A stretch of 64,000 nt of DNA from Dipteronia dyeriana. Lineage: Eukaryota; Streptophyta; Magnoliopsida; Sapindales; Sapindaceae. Under the pieces are notes generated by a model that saw only the letters and a list, made by a program, of their open reading frames with translations, was not told the DNA's origin and made no database searches. The stretch's first letter is position 1, and every line of letters starts with the position of its first letter. Below are positions 22,375-34,417 of the stretch, one piece after another. The position numbers and the translations under genes are program-made. The stretch is taken from positions 69,372,687-69,436,686 of the forward strand of contig CM065295.1 of the NCBI GenBank assembly GCA_032871835.1, written 5' to 3'.

Positions 22375-24960
22375 ACAGACGCCTAATACAGTTGGGGAAA
22401 TCTTCTATCCAAAAAGAATTGTCCAAAGTAACCAAGACAAAGTTAGCAAGGCATTGAGCAACTCTGTTAGCCAAACTAGGAATAGCCCGAATATGCATAC
22501 TAATGTCAACTGATCTCAGTCCAGAAATAGCAGCAATAATGTTGCAACTGCCCGAACCTTATCAGACTCGACAACACAAGGGAACAAACGACAGTCTTTG
22601 CTTAATAAAATACCTCAGTAGATGGCCATGATTCCAACAACTTGGTGGTCATACGTAACATCAACAATTTGAGAGCAAGAAGCCATCATAGAGCCAGAAT
22701 AGTCGTGGATCACAATTCCAAAACCCACCTTACGTTTGCCCACATCAAGACCCTGGCACTGTAATTAACCTTGTATAAACCCAACTCCCGCGCTTGCCAA
22801 CAGCATTTCCTTCTAAAGACAGAAGTTAAACTTCGGTCCCTCACTGCAGTTGGATCTTGACACGCACCTGCAAAGTTCCTACTTCACCCAACCAGTATGG
22901 ACAAAAGAGTTTCTAAGAAACCAAATTCTCAAAAAAAAATGATACATAAAACCTTTAACTTAAAGTTACTAATTCTAGAAGCCATATCAGAGATGAAATC
23001 AAGAAAATTAGCATAGGTTCGGAATCTTGCCACTCGCTTTGGAAACCATTCCAACCGTGCATATTTCATCTTCTGGCATTCCCACAAGGGGTGCATTGTT
23101 GATTCATTATCTTTTTTACACAAAGGACAGACTCTATACACTTTCAGACCCCTCCTTTCTAGAGTGGCCACTGTTGGAATCCCGCCAAATGAAAATTTTA
23201 ATCTTCAAGGGGACTGCAAGCTTCCACAGAGAAACCCACCAGTGCTGACCATTCAAGATGTTTGAGGGGCTCGGACAAGATGGCATCTCACAACCCATCC
23301 GGCAACCACTTCTAACAGAATAGGCACCAGAACCTTCAAAGTGCCAAATTAACGCATCTATGCACACAGGAGGCCCTACAGGGATTTTCAGGATTTCCTT
23401 AGTGTATTTCGATTTAGGTTTTGCACAGCTCATCCACCTGAAGGAGTCAGCAATTTATCCACTGTCACATCGGCATCAAGAGTAAGAGGAGAAAGAATTT
23501 TAAAGGTATTGGGTCTCGGTACCCAGTTATCCTTATACACACGGATAGAAGTTCCATTATCTACTCTCCATCTCAAACCGTTGTCAAGGATACCTTTCCC
23601 CCATAGCAAACTATTCCAAAAGAAGGAGCCTGAGACCTTTTTGGGTAGCTTCCAAGAAACCATAGTCAGGAAAATAGCAGCCTTTTAGGGTTCTCGATGC
23701 TAGAGAATCCAGATTCTCCAGCAATGTTTTGCTAGGTGGGCTCTGTTGAAAACCTCGAGATCCTGAAACCCAGACCCCCATCCATATTTCTCTCGTTTCC
23801 AAGTGCACCAATGCATATTTCTCTGTTAATATCTCCATTTGCACCAAATACTGAATTTTGTTTGAACAAAAGATGCTATCTAGAGGTGAAATTTTGTTAA
23901 CTGCTTGGAGATGTTAGGAATTCAGGATCACTTCTGTTGATGATACACTTTACTATTTCTCTCCAGTTGTCTAGTTACAACTGTTTGTCGATTTAAAGTC
24001 CTACTTTTTAACTGCAGATGACCTTAAAATTACCAAGGGTAAAGTCTCTGCTTATTAAAATTTCACGGAGGATAAGTTAAGCTGAAGTTCTGTCCATCAA
24101 ATTTCATGTGACCTTTTAAAAAAAGTTAGTTTTTCAAAGTTAATATTTTGAGGAAAGAAAAATCACAGCTAGCAGACCGAAACATCAATGGTTCATTTTA
24201 GACTATTCTTAGACCAGCTCAATAATATATAAATTAATTTACTTTGTTTTCCATCGGTTGTTAATTTCTTAGTATTAGTTGGAGGTACAGTTGACAAAAC
24301 TACCAAATATTTTCTGGTTTGAAACAGCTAACACCCGTTGAAAGAAAAATGTAAACTGAAATGCATGTTCTTAGAATTATCGACTATTCATATTTTGCAC
24401 ATAAAAAAAGAATAAAATGGGGTACTGGAGGGTCCATTTTTGCATATACTTATACATAAATTATCTTCCAATGATGGTTTTAAAACAGGGTAAACTTAAA
24501 AATTAGAATTGTTTTTATAAAAAAAAACTGGGTAAACCCAGGGTAAAATCCGGGTATGGATACCCGGATATCCGACCGGGTTTTTCTAGGACAGGTACCC
24601 GAATTGCAATATCCATGTTTTTCCCGGGTGGATACCCCCGGTCTCACAAAATCCGGGTACCCGGTCGGGTCCTAGAATACCCGACCCGGACTCAGTTTTT
24701 GGCCATCCCTAGCTAAGCCGATGAATTTCGTCTGATAGACTTTTGGGAAGCCTAAAGAGACCCATGGCATATGAAGGAATGGATAGAATCACTGTTTTGA
24801 CCAGAACCTCCTTACCACCAGTAGATAACACTTTTCTCTCCCCACTCTTTAATCTTACCCCAGACACAATCCACAATATCAGATAAAAGTTTCCTCTTAT
24901 TCCTGCCAGAGAAGCACGGGAGACCCAAATACTTTTCATGGCAATCAACTCGATTCAAAG
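22375..24960 (-). pseudogene. L1-type LINE ORF2, 3' half (RT end, zf-RVT, RNase H), split and broken
   Basis: On the minus strand, 24960-24712 gives the RT C-terminus (SGERKVLSTGGKEVLVKT, IPSYAMGLFRLPKSLSDEI). After an insertion it resumes at 23880 with WCTWKREKYGWGSGFQDLEV-type sequence, then SFFWNSLLWGKGILDNGLRW (23430-23663). A zinc-binding RT domain follows (23171-22929, CPLCKKDNESTMHPLWEC). Last is an RNase H-like end (ISGLRSVDISMHIRAIPSLA, WIEDF) near 22375-22560. This is the usual plant L1 order. Frameshifts and stops are scattered. The endonuclease end is missing here. Confidence 0.8.
23881..24711. mobile_element. insertion in the LINE, hAT-like non-autonomous element
   Basis: About 830 bp interrupts the LINE frame exactly between IHRLS and the next RT segment. 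The right end, read inward, is TAGGGATGGCC followed by many CCGGGTA / GGGTACCCG words (24520-24680), a pattern common at the ends of plant hAT non-autonomous elements. The left end TAGAGGTGAA is only a weak match, and the flanks (GATAGC, CTTAGC on the minus strand) are only a weak target duplication. The interior up to 24520 is unexplained non-coding DNA. Confidence 0.5.
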
Positions 24961-25319
24961 AATTTTTGTAAACAAAAGCTTCATTAAAAAAATCTTGTCC
25001 CTGTTATACAACTATTTTGGTAAACAAAAAATTTAAGAAATATTAGGGTTTGTCACGCCGCTATTTTTCAACCAGTTTTCGGTTTTGTTTTTTGAAAACA
25101 ATTACGAATTCGTATTTGTTAACCGTTTTCTATTTTGTTTTTAAAAAATAAAAACAAAATCAGTGTGAAAATTATAAAACACGGAAAACATGTTTATAAT
25201 GTTTTTCATATTTTTCATTTTGTTTTTTTGTTTTTTTTTTTAAGAAAAATCACTTTTTTTCTCACTTTTTTTCTTCTTCTTTCAACACAAATCTTTCTTC
25301 TTCTTCTCCATGACAGAAA
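24961..25319. mobile_element. truncated copy of the GTTTTTC MITE family (25052-25260) in spacer
   Basis: 25052-25260 shares the CAGTTTTCGGTTTTG, GTTAACCGTTTTC and AAAACAAAATCAGTGT order with the left ends of the elements at 31855 and 36027. The copy stops after the left end. The surrounding bases are AT-rich spacer. Confidence 0.55.
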
Positions 25320-26058
25320 ATGGAGGAGCATCTGACGCTTGGCGACGCCAATCTGATCATCCATGAGCAGATCGGCGGCTGCTTTGGATTTTTTTATAAC
25401 AAATTTAAGTCATTGTTAAGTTAGCTAGCTAACTCCGGTGTAGTTTCTCAGATCTGATTTTTGAGCTTAGGTTTCAATCAGATGTTCCCAAAATCAATAA
25501 GATGTACATTAGCTGATGGCTTGGTTGCAGATCCAATGTATCTGGTTTTTAGCTTAAGAGTAACTTCAACCAACATATCATTCACATCAAAAACACTAAA
25601 AAATCATCTTTAACCAACACACTATTCATACAAATAAAAAATAGTGGAGCTACGGTACCAGCTACACTAAATCCCCCTTTTCTTTTATTTTTGTCTGTTC
25701 CATGTCACGTTAGTTTAAATATTTTTTAGAATTATTAATTTAACCTTCACATACTTAATTATATTAATATGTATTCTTAAAAAATTTATCGTTTGAAAGA
25801 TGTCGTTGAAATTTTTAAAGTGATACCAATATTGATACACATGTTTAATTATTAATTAATACATTTAGAAATCTTGACCATATTAATATGTATGACAATA
25901 TTGTACCTCTCTAAAGTTTAATTAATACATAGCTTAGTAATTAAAACACTTGATAATAGTAATTTAAAAAAAAAAAATTAACTTAGTCCAGTGCAATTAG
26001 ATACATTACATAAATAAAATCTAAAATAAAATAAATTACAATACAGTTTAACAATAAA
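25320..26058. other. spacer with a short gene-like patch
   Basis: 25320-25424 opens with ATG and can read MEEHLTLGDANLIIHEQIGG after a CT-rich leader; its base composition differs from the spacer. It might be a first-exon fragment of a host gene, but no family is recognised and it stops soon after. The rest to 26058 is AT-rich without genes. Confidence 0.3.
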
Positions 26059-27400
26059 GGTTAATTGCATTGATACTCCTTATACTTAGCAGTTGTATAG
26101 TGCTCTTTGATTTTTTTTTTTGGCACTTAACCCCCTGAACTTCCTTAAATTTGTAAAAATTGATGAAGTAAAACGGACGTCAGTAACAAATTGCACTTAC
26201 ATGCCCTGAATCTATGAATAATTACATTAAGGTTGGAAAAATATAATAATATCATACAAATACCATTTAACATGTTTAACTAATATAAAATCAAAATAAA
26301 AATATTAATAACATTAATTATTTTAAAAAAAATAATTAATAATAATAATAAACTTTGAAAATAATAATAATAATAATATTAATGAACTTTTAAAAATAAA
26401 AATTATAATATATTAATAATAATAATAATAATAAAGAAAAATTAAATTAAAAATATATGGAACCTAGATTTCTAAATTCCAATTAAACAATTAAACTACC
26501 CATAATTCTAATTAAAAATAAAAAAATAAACTACCCATATTTTTAATTTATTTTTTCTTTATTATTATTGTTAATATATTATAATATATGGAATCCAGAT
26601 TTTCAAATTCCAGTTTAACAATAAAACTACCCATAATTCTAATTAAACTACCCATATATTTAATTAAAATAATTGTATTTTTAAAAACGAATTTGAAACC
26701 CAGATTTTTCAACCCAAACCCAGATTTCTTCTCTTCTTGCAACAACCAAATCCAGATGCAACCCACCACCAAACCATAAAAAATCATCACGCATCAGCTC
26801 CACCATTCATTTTAAAAAAAATATGGGTAGTTTAATTAATTTTTGTTTAATTAGAATTATGGATAGTTTAATTGTTTAATTAGTATTTGAAAATCTGGGT
26901 TCCATATATTATAATATACTAACAATAATAATAAAGAAAAATAAATAAAAAATATGGATAGTTTAATTGTTTAATTGGAATTTGGAAATCTATGTTTCAT
27001 ATATTTTTAATTTAATTTTTCTTCATTATTATTGTTAATATATTATAATATTTATTTTTAAAATTTCATTAATATTATTATTATTATTATTATTTTCAAA
27101 GTTTATTATTATTATTAATTATTTTTAAAAAAATAATTAATGTTATTAATATTTTTATTTTTTTTTATATTAGTCAAACAGATCAAAAGGTATTTGTATG
27201 ATATTATTATATATTTATAGCTTTAATGTAATTATTCATATATTCAGGATATGTAAGTGTAATTTGTCACTGTCGCCCGTTTTACTTCTGTCATTTTTTA
27301 TAAATTTGTAGAAGTTCAAGGGGTTAAGTGCTAAGAAAAAAAATCATGGAACACTATACAACTGCGTTATAAGTATATGGGGTATCGGTGCTATGAACCC
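26059..27400. mobile_element. large foldback element (1.34 kb), MULE/MITE-like
   Basis: Arms 26059-26640 and 26820-27400 are inverted copies along their whole length. Examples are CAGTTGTATAGTGC near 26090 against its inverse near 27355, and CACTTAACCCCCTGAACTT near 26135 against its inverse near 27320. The AT-rich inner parts pair too, with a CTACCCATA-type word repeated on both sides of the centre. The element would fold into a stem of roughly 580 bp. No transposase frame is present; AATAA-type flanks give no clear target duplication. Confidence 0.75.
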
Positions 27401-27974
27401 TAATAATAATGATAAAAACTCAATAAAAACATATATATTTTTTCGTATAATAATAATTTGATAAGAGATTCATTGAGACTTATAAGATTAAACACATACA
27501 ATAATATCCAATAGAGTTTTTTTTTTTTGATAATATTATATGAGTTATTATCGGATTAAACAAGTATAATCAAGGGTGAACATACAAGAGGACGGATCAA
27601 TTTTTTGAGTAAATTATTTTTCATCTAACACAATCAGCAAACCGATCAAACATTGCATCGCTTCCATTACATCACCCATCATTTAGTCCTCTCTCTCCTC
27701 TTTGCTTTAATTTCCGATCACACATATATTTTTTTACAAAACCCACACATCTATCATCTTCTTTCTCTTCAATGTTAATTAAAGATTAAATTTTCAAATT
27801 ATAAAATAACAATAAGCCATCTTGGATCACACTTGAAGAAACAAAAAGCATCATTTGTTCTTGCTCTTGAAGGATATTTTTTTAAAATTTTAATTTATTT
27901 ACAATTAACAAATTAGGATTTCAGCTTCTTATTTCTAATTTTGACTCTATATTTAATTACTTCGAATGAAACAC
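27401..27974. other. AT-rich spacer
   Basis: No gene; a few CT-rich words near 27690-27780. Confidence 0.5.
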
Positions 27975-28075
27975 TATTGATGAGATGAAATTGGTCTGAT
28001 GGTAAACACTTCACACATGTACCATATGGTTGTGGGATCGAGTCATTCACCTTAAAAACCCTAAAATTTATATAA
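27975..28075 (+). mobile_element. tRNA-derived SINE-like element
   Basis: An A-box-like TGGTCTGATGG (27992-28002) is followed about 30 bp later by a B-box-like GGGATCGAGTC (28034-28044), the layout of an RNA polymerase III promoter in plant SINEs. The tail is A/T-rich. A related pair occurs on the minus strand near 33345-33425. Boundaries are estimates. Confidence 0.45.
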
Positions 28076-28690
28076 TGTTTTAAAAAATGAAACAGATTAA
28101 GAGCACATAAGTGGTTGAGATGTTAAAGTCTAATTTACAACTCTTAGATTAAGAGTATATGGATGGTTGAGATGTTAAAATCTAATTTTTAAATCATAAA
28201 TTTAAATTGATTCAACTTGATATATATATAATTTTATATAAAGTTTATATAATTTGTTTAGTATACATATATGGGGATAAGGCACATTTTGTTTCCCTAT
28301 CTAAATATATCTTCGTTTTTTTATTGAAGAATTTTTCTAATAAAAATTTGTAGTTTTGTTTTAGCTTCCTCTAGAAAAAAAAAACATTGGGTACGCCACA
28401 GCTTATAATAAGAAAAATACATTGGTAGTCAATATCCAAAATATCTACTTTTATGGTTTGGTTGGTTGAAAAAATCAATATCCACCTTATAGATTTAATA
28501 TTAAACACTTTAAATAGTTTTTTGGACGATTTTAAAATATAACGTAAGTAACTTATGCATAGAGTATTTCCCCGTATAATAATATTCACGGCAGTCTCAA
28601 CGATATTAATTATTTTTTGGTTGAAATTTCTTTTTTTTTTTTTGTTGAAAATTAGCTGTCGGTGATACTTGTTTCCCAACCAAATATCTA
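28076..28690. repeat. dispersed AT-rich repeat and spacer
   Basis: 28095-28250 holds two copies of GATGGTTGAGATGTTAAA-like sequence (near 28112 and 28163) that also occurs near 31360 and 33260. The rest to 28690 is spacer with no gene. Confidence 0.45.
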
Positions 28691-28729
28691 GGCAGGAGAC
28701 AGGAGACAGGTGACAGGTGATAGGTGACC
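28691..28729. repeat. short tandem repeat (AGGAGAC / AGGTGAC)
   Basis: Five or six imperfect 7-9 bp units in a row: GGAGAC, GGAGAC, GGTGAC, GGTGAT, GGTGAC. Confidence 0.8.
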
Positions 28730-29240
28730 TGATTGTGTTTTTCAAAACCGTGACAGGATAATCAGAATGAACCAATCACAACCTTCCACGCCTAAATATC
28801 GTCGTACAACTGCACAAGCACAAGCCGGATTGTTCGTCTACAAACAGTTTAATTATTATTCCGTTGTCGACCAGCAAACTATCCAATAGCAAATTAGTTT
28901 AATCTAACAATTCTCATGCTTTGCTACAATAAAGACACGTGTATAGAGTCTAGACTCAATTTGTGTCGGCTGTTGTGGTTCGGGCAACACCCAATTTGAC
29001 TCAATTTGTAGATACTTGTAAATGTTAATCGGAAGAGACGACAAAGAACACAATTCGGATTCGGTCTGCATCGAGTCATGCCGATCGATCTACATAATTT
29101 AAAATAAAGAGAAAATAATAAAAGTAAAAAAGATTTTAACATATAGTAATATTCTATTGGAGAATCGGTGTGGTTGGGTGTTGATCGGTTAGCACTCAAG
29201 CTTTTTTCGAAAACAAATACTAACGATAGTCAAATAAAAA
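28730..29240. other. spacer of mixed composition
   Basis: 28780-29200 is less AT-rich than its surroundings but shows no convincing frame, splice pattern or element ends. Confidence 0.4.
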
Positions 29241-29380
29241 AAAATCTAAAAATTAATCCAAATGATCGAACATATGATTTGTCTTTACCATAACATCACT
29301 CTATGATTTATACGGTAATATGTTGATGAAAATTTATTTACCACATCATTTGGATTAAATTTTGAATTAATTTTTAGATA
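29241..29380. mobile_element. small foldback MITE
   Basis: TCTAAAAATTAATCC and CCAAATGAT near 29245-29268 are mirrored by ATCATTTGG and GGATTAAA...AATTTTTAGAT near 29344-29379. Non-coding, about 140 bp. Confidence 0.5.
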
Positions 29381-29876
29381 TGGATTCTCTTATTACATTG
29401 TTCTCACCTTTATAATCTATTGACACATGTCTAATATAACAAATCAATGATCTGAATTATTTCTATAAATTTATATGTTTTATTCAACCAAAATATAGAC
29501 AAAACCGTTGATTTAGGTGAAGATAAAGTGAGATGATGAGAGCATCTTCAATACAATGGTGGCTTGCGAAAAAAAGAGATGTCCTACAGGATTAATAGAT
29601 ATTCTGTTAATAAATATTTCTCCAATGCAGTTGTATATATTCAATCTCAAGCTGACGTAGTAAAAAATATATTAGACATTATCAACATGATCGTCTACTT
29701 TCTGACAGTCTATCGCACAACTATTTTTTCGGTTGACTCAATAAATATTTAAAATTGATATTAATTTTTCTCATATTTTTAATAAGGAAATAAAATAAAA
29801 AATGAAACAAGAAAAAAAAATGGATACGACATTAAAAAAATGGTCAATGATATCTAGAGCCACTAATTTAGCGAGG
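29381..29876. other. AT-rich spacer
   Basis: No gene seen; the open frame at 29564-29752 has no motif. Confidence 0.45.
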
Positions 29877-30544
29877 CAGTCCCGAAAATGACCATTATTT
29901 TTTCATAATGGCTCAAATTAGACATTTTACATAAAAAAAAGTATTAATTATTACTACTTTGTCCATTAATTGTTTGAAATCAGTTTGTTTATGTTATAAC
30001 CTGTTAGAATATGGGTCAAAAATAGTAAAAAATGTTTTCACCGGTTTTTGAACTTGTTTTTAACATGTTTTAAACCGGTTTTTTGTACCTATATTTTGAT
30101 TTATTTTTTTTATCATGAATACTTTATAAAACAAGAAATATTGCATATAAAATTCTTATAATTAAACTATTACTTTATATATATAATTAAATATAAATTA
30201 ATCATTAAATAAATTTGATGTCACCCAAATTAATCGGAAAATTAATCAGGGAATAATAATAAATTTGATGTTATCCATAATTAAGAATTATTTCCCATAA
30301 AAATAATAAATTAATAAAATATTAAATTTTATCTATAATTAAATAATTAAAATACTTAAAATTTTGTCCATAAAATTATTTATGGATGCTATGTCACAGG
30401 TAACTAACGGTAGCTTTCTGTTAGATTTTAACATAATGGTTGTCAATAAACAATGTTTTGTTAAAATAATGATTTTGGAATAATATTTTATCAAATTGAT
30501 GATTTTGGAACAATTTGAACAGTCAATGGTCTTTTTAGGACTCC
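29877..30544. mobile_element. foldback element of about 670 bp
   Basis: The left end AGTCCCGAAAATGACCATT (29878) is mirrored at the right end by rc AGTCCTAAAAAGACCATTG (about 30526-30544). The interior is AT-rich and non-coding. No target duplication established. Confidence 0.5.
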
Positions 30545-31854
30545 ATCCATCAATTAATGGTGTCTGATTCTATTTTTTCTTAAAAAAAATATATTTTATA
30601 AACAAAAGTATTTGAGACCGAATTTTGAATTGATTATTTATCAAATATACTTTTATACCATATAGTAAGTAAATTTATAGACATTATTATTATATCAAAG
30701 AATATTTATATGCAAACTACTTTTGTATCATAGATGCTATCAGAGATCCAAATCCTAATTCTTTGGCTTGTCTAATAGTACACGAAAACAAAAGATGAAT
30801 GTTTTTTTTTATTATTATTATTAAGAAAAAAACAATTACTTGGCAACTAAAAATCCTAGGAATTCTATCTCAAGAAGCTAGTATGTTAATTCTGGTTGGT
30901 GCAGGAGATCTATAAGCTTAGATGGATCAAGTATATGTATGGGTTTATGATTTATGACCACTGGCAGCCTAAGGCCCCGCAAAAATAGTTAAGGTCTTCA
31001 AAATTAATTATATATTTAATTATTTTATTTTGGATATTGATTTTTATATTAAAAACTTTTTTATGATTCTCAACACATATTTGAAAAAAATAAAAATTCT
31101 CCATTTTTCATTTATTTCCCAAATAAATATCTTTCAAATCCTTAACAGGATGTCAACTTAAAGTCTATTCAATCTTTTGGTAATTTTCAGGTTAAAAAAA
31201 TGTTGAAAAGGGGTTTAAAGAGGTATTTCCATAATTTCCCAACAAAAAAAAATTACCAATTGGTCATGAATTTCTAATTTAATATTAGGTTATATTAACT
31301 TAAATTTTTAATTTAATATTTTAACTTTAATATTCTAATTATTGAAATAAATAATATGTGAATGATTGAGATGCTAAAATCGAAAAATTAAGTTAAATTT
31401 TTTAATTGATATAGTTTAATCGTGTTTATATATATATATATATACTTCTTAAAGCAATGCTCACCTTTATCATCTATTCATATGCCAAGTTACATTAAAT
31501 TATAATTTATATAATATCAATTAAAAGATTAATATACCATTTTTACACTATATTGTAATAGTTGTAAATATAATATTTCTACATATATGCATACGATTTT
31601 TCAAATAATTATCTGATAAATTAAAATCGAAGAGTCCTGATCCAACTCATATATAAATAGAAAATTTAATTAATTATACTGTTTGAATTTGTCTTTAACA
31701 AACTATGAAACCTTAAGCTTCCCTACTTATAAAAAACTTCATTAATAAAATAAAATAAATAAATCAGAATTGTTTTTCTCCCATCATGGTTAAGTACTCT
31801 TTATCATTTTACACAAAATAGTAGGATGTAAAACACAAAAATTTAATGGTAATA
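30545..31854. other. AT-rich spacer
   Basis: No coding pattern. Contains a TA run near 31425-31445 and another GATTGAGATGCTAAAAT copy of the dispersed repeat near 31363. Confidence 0.5.
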
Positions 31855-32781
31855 GACCCCGTTCTACAGCTGTTTTTCAGTCCGTTTTCGTTTTTATTTT
31901 TTTAAAATGATTTCGAAAACGCGTTCGTTAACCGTTTTTCATTTTATTTAAAAACAAAATGAAAAACAAAACCAGTGTTAAAAGTGAAATATTTGAAGAA
32001 TACAAAATACTTGTTTTTCGTTTTTCGTTTTTGTTTTTCATTTTATTTTTCATTTTTTTTATATTAAAAAAAAAATCTTTAACTATTAATTGTACTGTTA
32101 CGCGTTTGATATAACGATGACAAGACGGAACAAGATTTTTAAATTACCAAAGTACCCTCTTATATATATTATAATAATATAGTTTATATATAATATTATA
32201 TATATTATATATTAATATACATAAATATTATATATAAAATAATAATATATTATATAATATAATACTATATATATATTTATAAATATATAATAATATTATA
32301 TTTTATATATAATATATCATATATATAAAAATATAATAAAAAAATATAATAATATTTCTATATTATAAAATTATATTTGTATTATATAATAATATATATA
32401 AATTTTAATTATTTATTTATAATTTAAAAGTTTGGTTTTGATTAATTCGTTTTTTGATATGTTTTTTTGAATTAATTTTTGAGGTGTTACTTTTGTTTAG
32501 TTTAAAAATTAGAATATAAAAATTATATTGGTTAATTATTTAAATAATTTTTTTATAGTTGTAATAATATTAAATAAAATACTAAAATTGATATTTCAAT
32601 TTTTGATAGTTTTCGGTTGACCTACCAGACGCGTTTTTTCCGTTTTCATTTTTAAAATACAACTTTCAGTAATTGCTACAAGACGCGTTTTCAGAATTTG
32701 AAAATGAAACAAAAAATACTGTTTTCATTTTCATTTTTATTTTCAAAAAACAGCAACTGAAAAACGCTTATAGGACCGGCC
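31855..32781. mobile_element. MITE, GTTTTTC family, copy 1 (about 927 bp)
   Basis: Left end GACCCCGTTCTACAGCTGTT and right end (rc) GGCCGGTCCTATAAGCGTTT form imperfect terminal inverted repeats, both followed by TTTCAG. The outer 200 bp on each side holds many GTTTTTCGTTTTTC words; the centre is a long TA-rich block. The copy at 36027-36888 matches it along its full length. Confidence 0.7.
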
Positions 32782-33123
32782 ATATATGTTTAGGCAAAAC
32801 AATTTCAAAAAACAATGGCAACAGACAGATTTTAATAGTATCATTATAACAATTGTTTTTCAACGTTTAGTACTAACAGAGTAACAGTCCTAGAGTTTTG
32901 TCTCCTTTCTTAAAATAAATGTTCTTTTAAAAAAACACACACGTGTATATATATATATTATTAATTAAATATACAGAAAACTTTTCATTAACATATTTTT
33001 AAAAATTAAGAATTTTTTATCCACCTATTTTTATTTTTAAGGCACAGGTTATGTTAAGACTTAAGAGCATTCATCTTGTTAAAATTATTAATTTCAACTG
33101 TCAGATTAATTTGTACTTTTTTA

Positions 33124-33156
<33 letters not shown>
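32782..33156. other. AT-rich spacer with (ATT)n run
   Basis: No gene. 33121-33155 is an ATT microsatellite. Confidence 0.6.
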
Positions 33157-33323
33157 GATCAGACTAAACCAACTTAAATATGTAACTTATAACCACTCAT
33201 GTGCTCTTAATTTAAGAGTTGTAAATGAATATAAATCTCAACTATTGGATTATAAGTACATTGATGGTTAAGATGTTAAAGTTAAAGTTTTAAATCGTAA
33301 ATTTAAATTGGTTTACTCTGATC
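33157..33323. mobile_element. small foldback MITE (167 bp)
   Basis: The left end GATCAGACTAAACCAACTT is mirrored by the right end (rc GATCAGAGTAAACCAATTT). The interior contains the AAGAGTTGTAAAT and GATGGTTAAGATGTTAAAG words shared with 28095-28250. Confidence 0.65.
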
Positions 33324-33344
33324 ATTATTATTTTACACACAATT

Positions 33345-33425
33345 TGTGATAGCACGCGACTCAAACTTGAAATATTATCGGACTGAATGAGTTTTTTACC
33401 ATCAAATTATATTAGACAGTGGTAT
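33345..33425 (-). mobile_element. SINE-like element, minus strand
   Basis: Minus-strand A-box-like AATTTGATGGTAA (33396-33408) and B-box-like GTTTGAGTCGCGTGC (about 33353-33367), spaced as in the element at 27975. Weak on its own; supported by the second copy. Confidence 0.35.
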
Positions 33426-34417
33426 TTTTGTTTTAAAAAATATATATTTATGGAGTTAAACTAAATTAACTTTAAAATTTAATTTAAATTCATGACTTTA
33501 GTATATTTTCTTTCATTTGTGCAAAAAGCTAATGGTAGCAAAAGAGAGTAAATGACAATCCTTAAATTTAAATCAAATAAATTAGTGCATGTCGAAGTCC
33601 TATTTGAATTGATTTTTTTTAGATAATTTAGTCAAACCCTTAAATTATTCAAAATTATTTAATACTAAGGGTTAACTTGTTATTGTTTTTGAAAAGTTAA
33701 AATTAACTTATATTATAATTTGAACATGAAATGATGTTTGGTATAACTTTCAAAGGTGATAATGTATAATTTAAAAAGTTTTGACTTTGATTTTAAGAAG
33801 AGATAGAGGTTACTTTTTTAAAATTGATTATGAATATTCTAATTCGGTATTTTATGAAACTTTTAAAATATCATTATTATCTTTATACAATCAAGTGAAA
33901 ATCATTTATATATCTTATTTTTTCGTAAAATTAAATATTGATTTGATTTATAAAATCTTTTAAAAATCTTTTAAAAATATTTTTATTGTTTTTACGGAAT
34001 TTTTTAATTTAAATATTAATAGAATATATCATATTATTCATCATATAATTTCATAATTTATATGAGGTTGATAACTCACATGACATATTATTTATACATG
34101 AATTTTTATAATTTTGTATGGGAAGACTAATATAAATCAAAAGTATAAGAAAAATAGAAGAATGAAAAGTTTATAGAGAAATTAAAAACTTATATATATG
34201 AAAATAAAATTTGAGAATTTTTTAAACCCAACAATTATTTATCCTGATTTCGTTAAATATATAAGTATCAGAAAAAATGGTAAAATATAGAAAAATTCAA
34301 GAAAAATATTTCTGGTATTTGAAATTTTTTCAAAATTTATTCATATGTAGATTTCATTGAAAATATTATCCACAAAAAGAATTCAGATCAAAAATCATAA
34401 AAATAAATATAAATTTA
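33426..34417. other. AT-rich spacer
   Basis: No gene; the open frame 33781-33963 is AT-rich with no motif. Confidence 0.5.

Noticed and set aside
26588..26779. 63-residue open frame at the centre of the foldback
   Set aside because: AT-rich, repetitive, within an inverted repeat; no motif.
28924..29199. 91-residue minus-strand open frame
   Set aside because: No domain, mixed composition, not supported by splice sites or neighbours.
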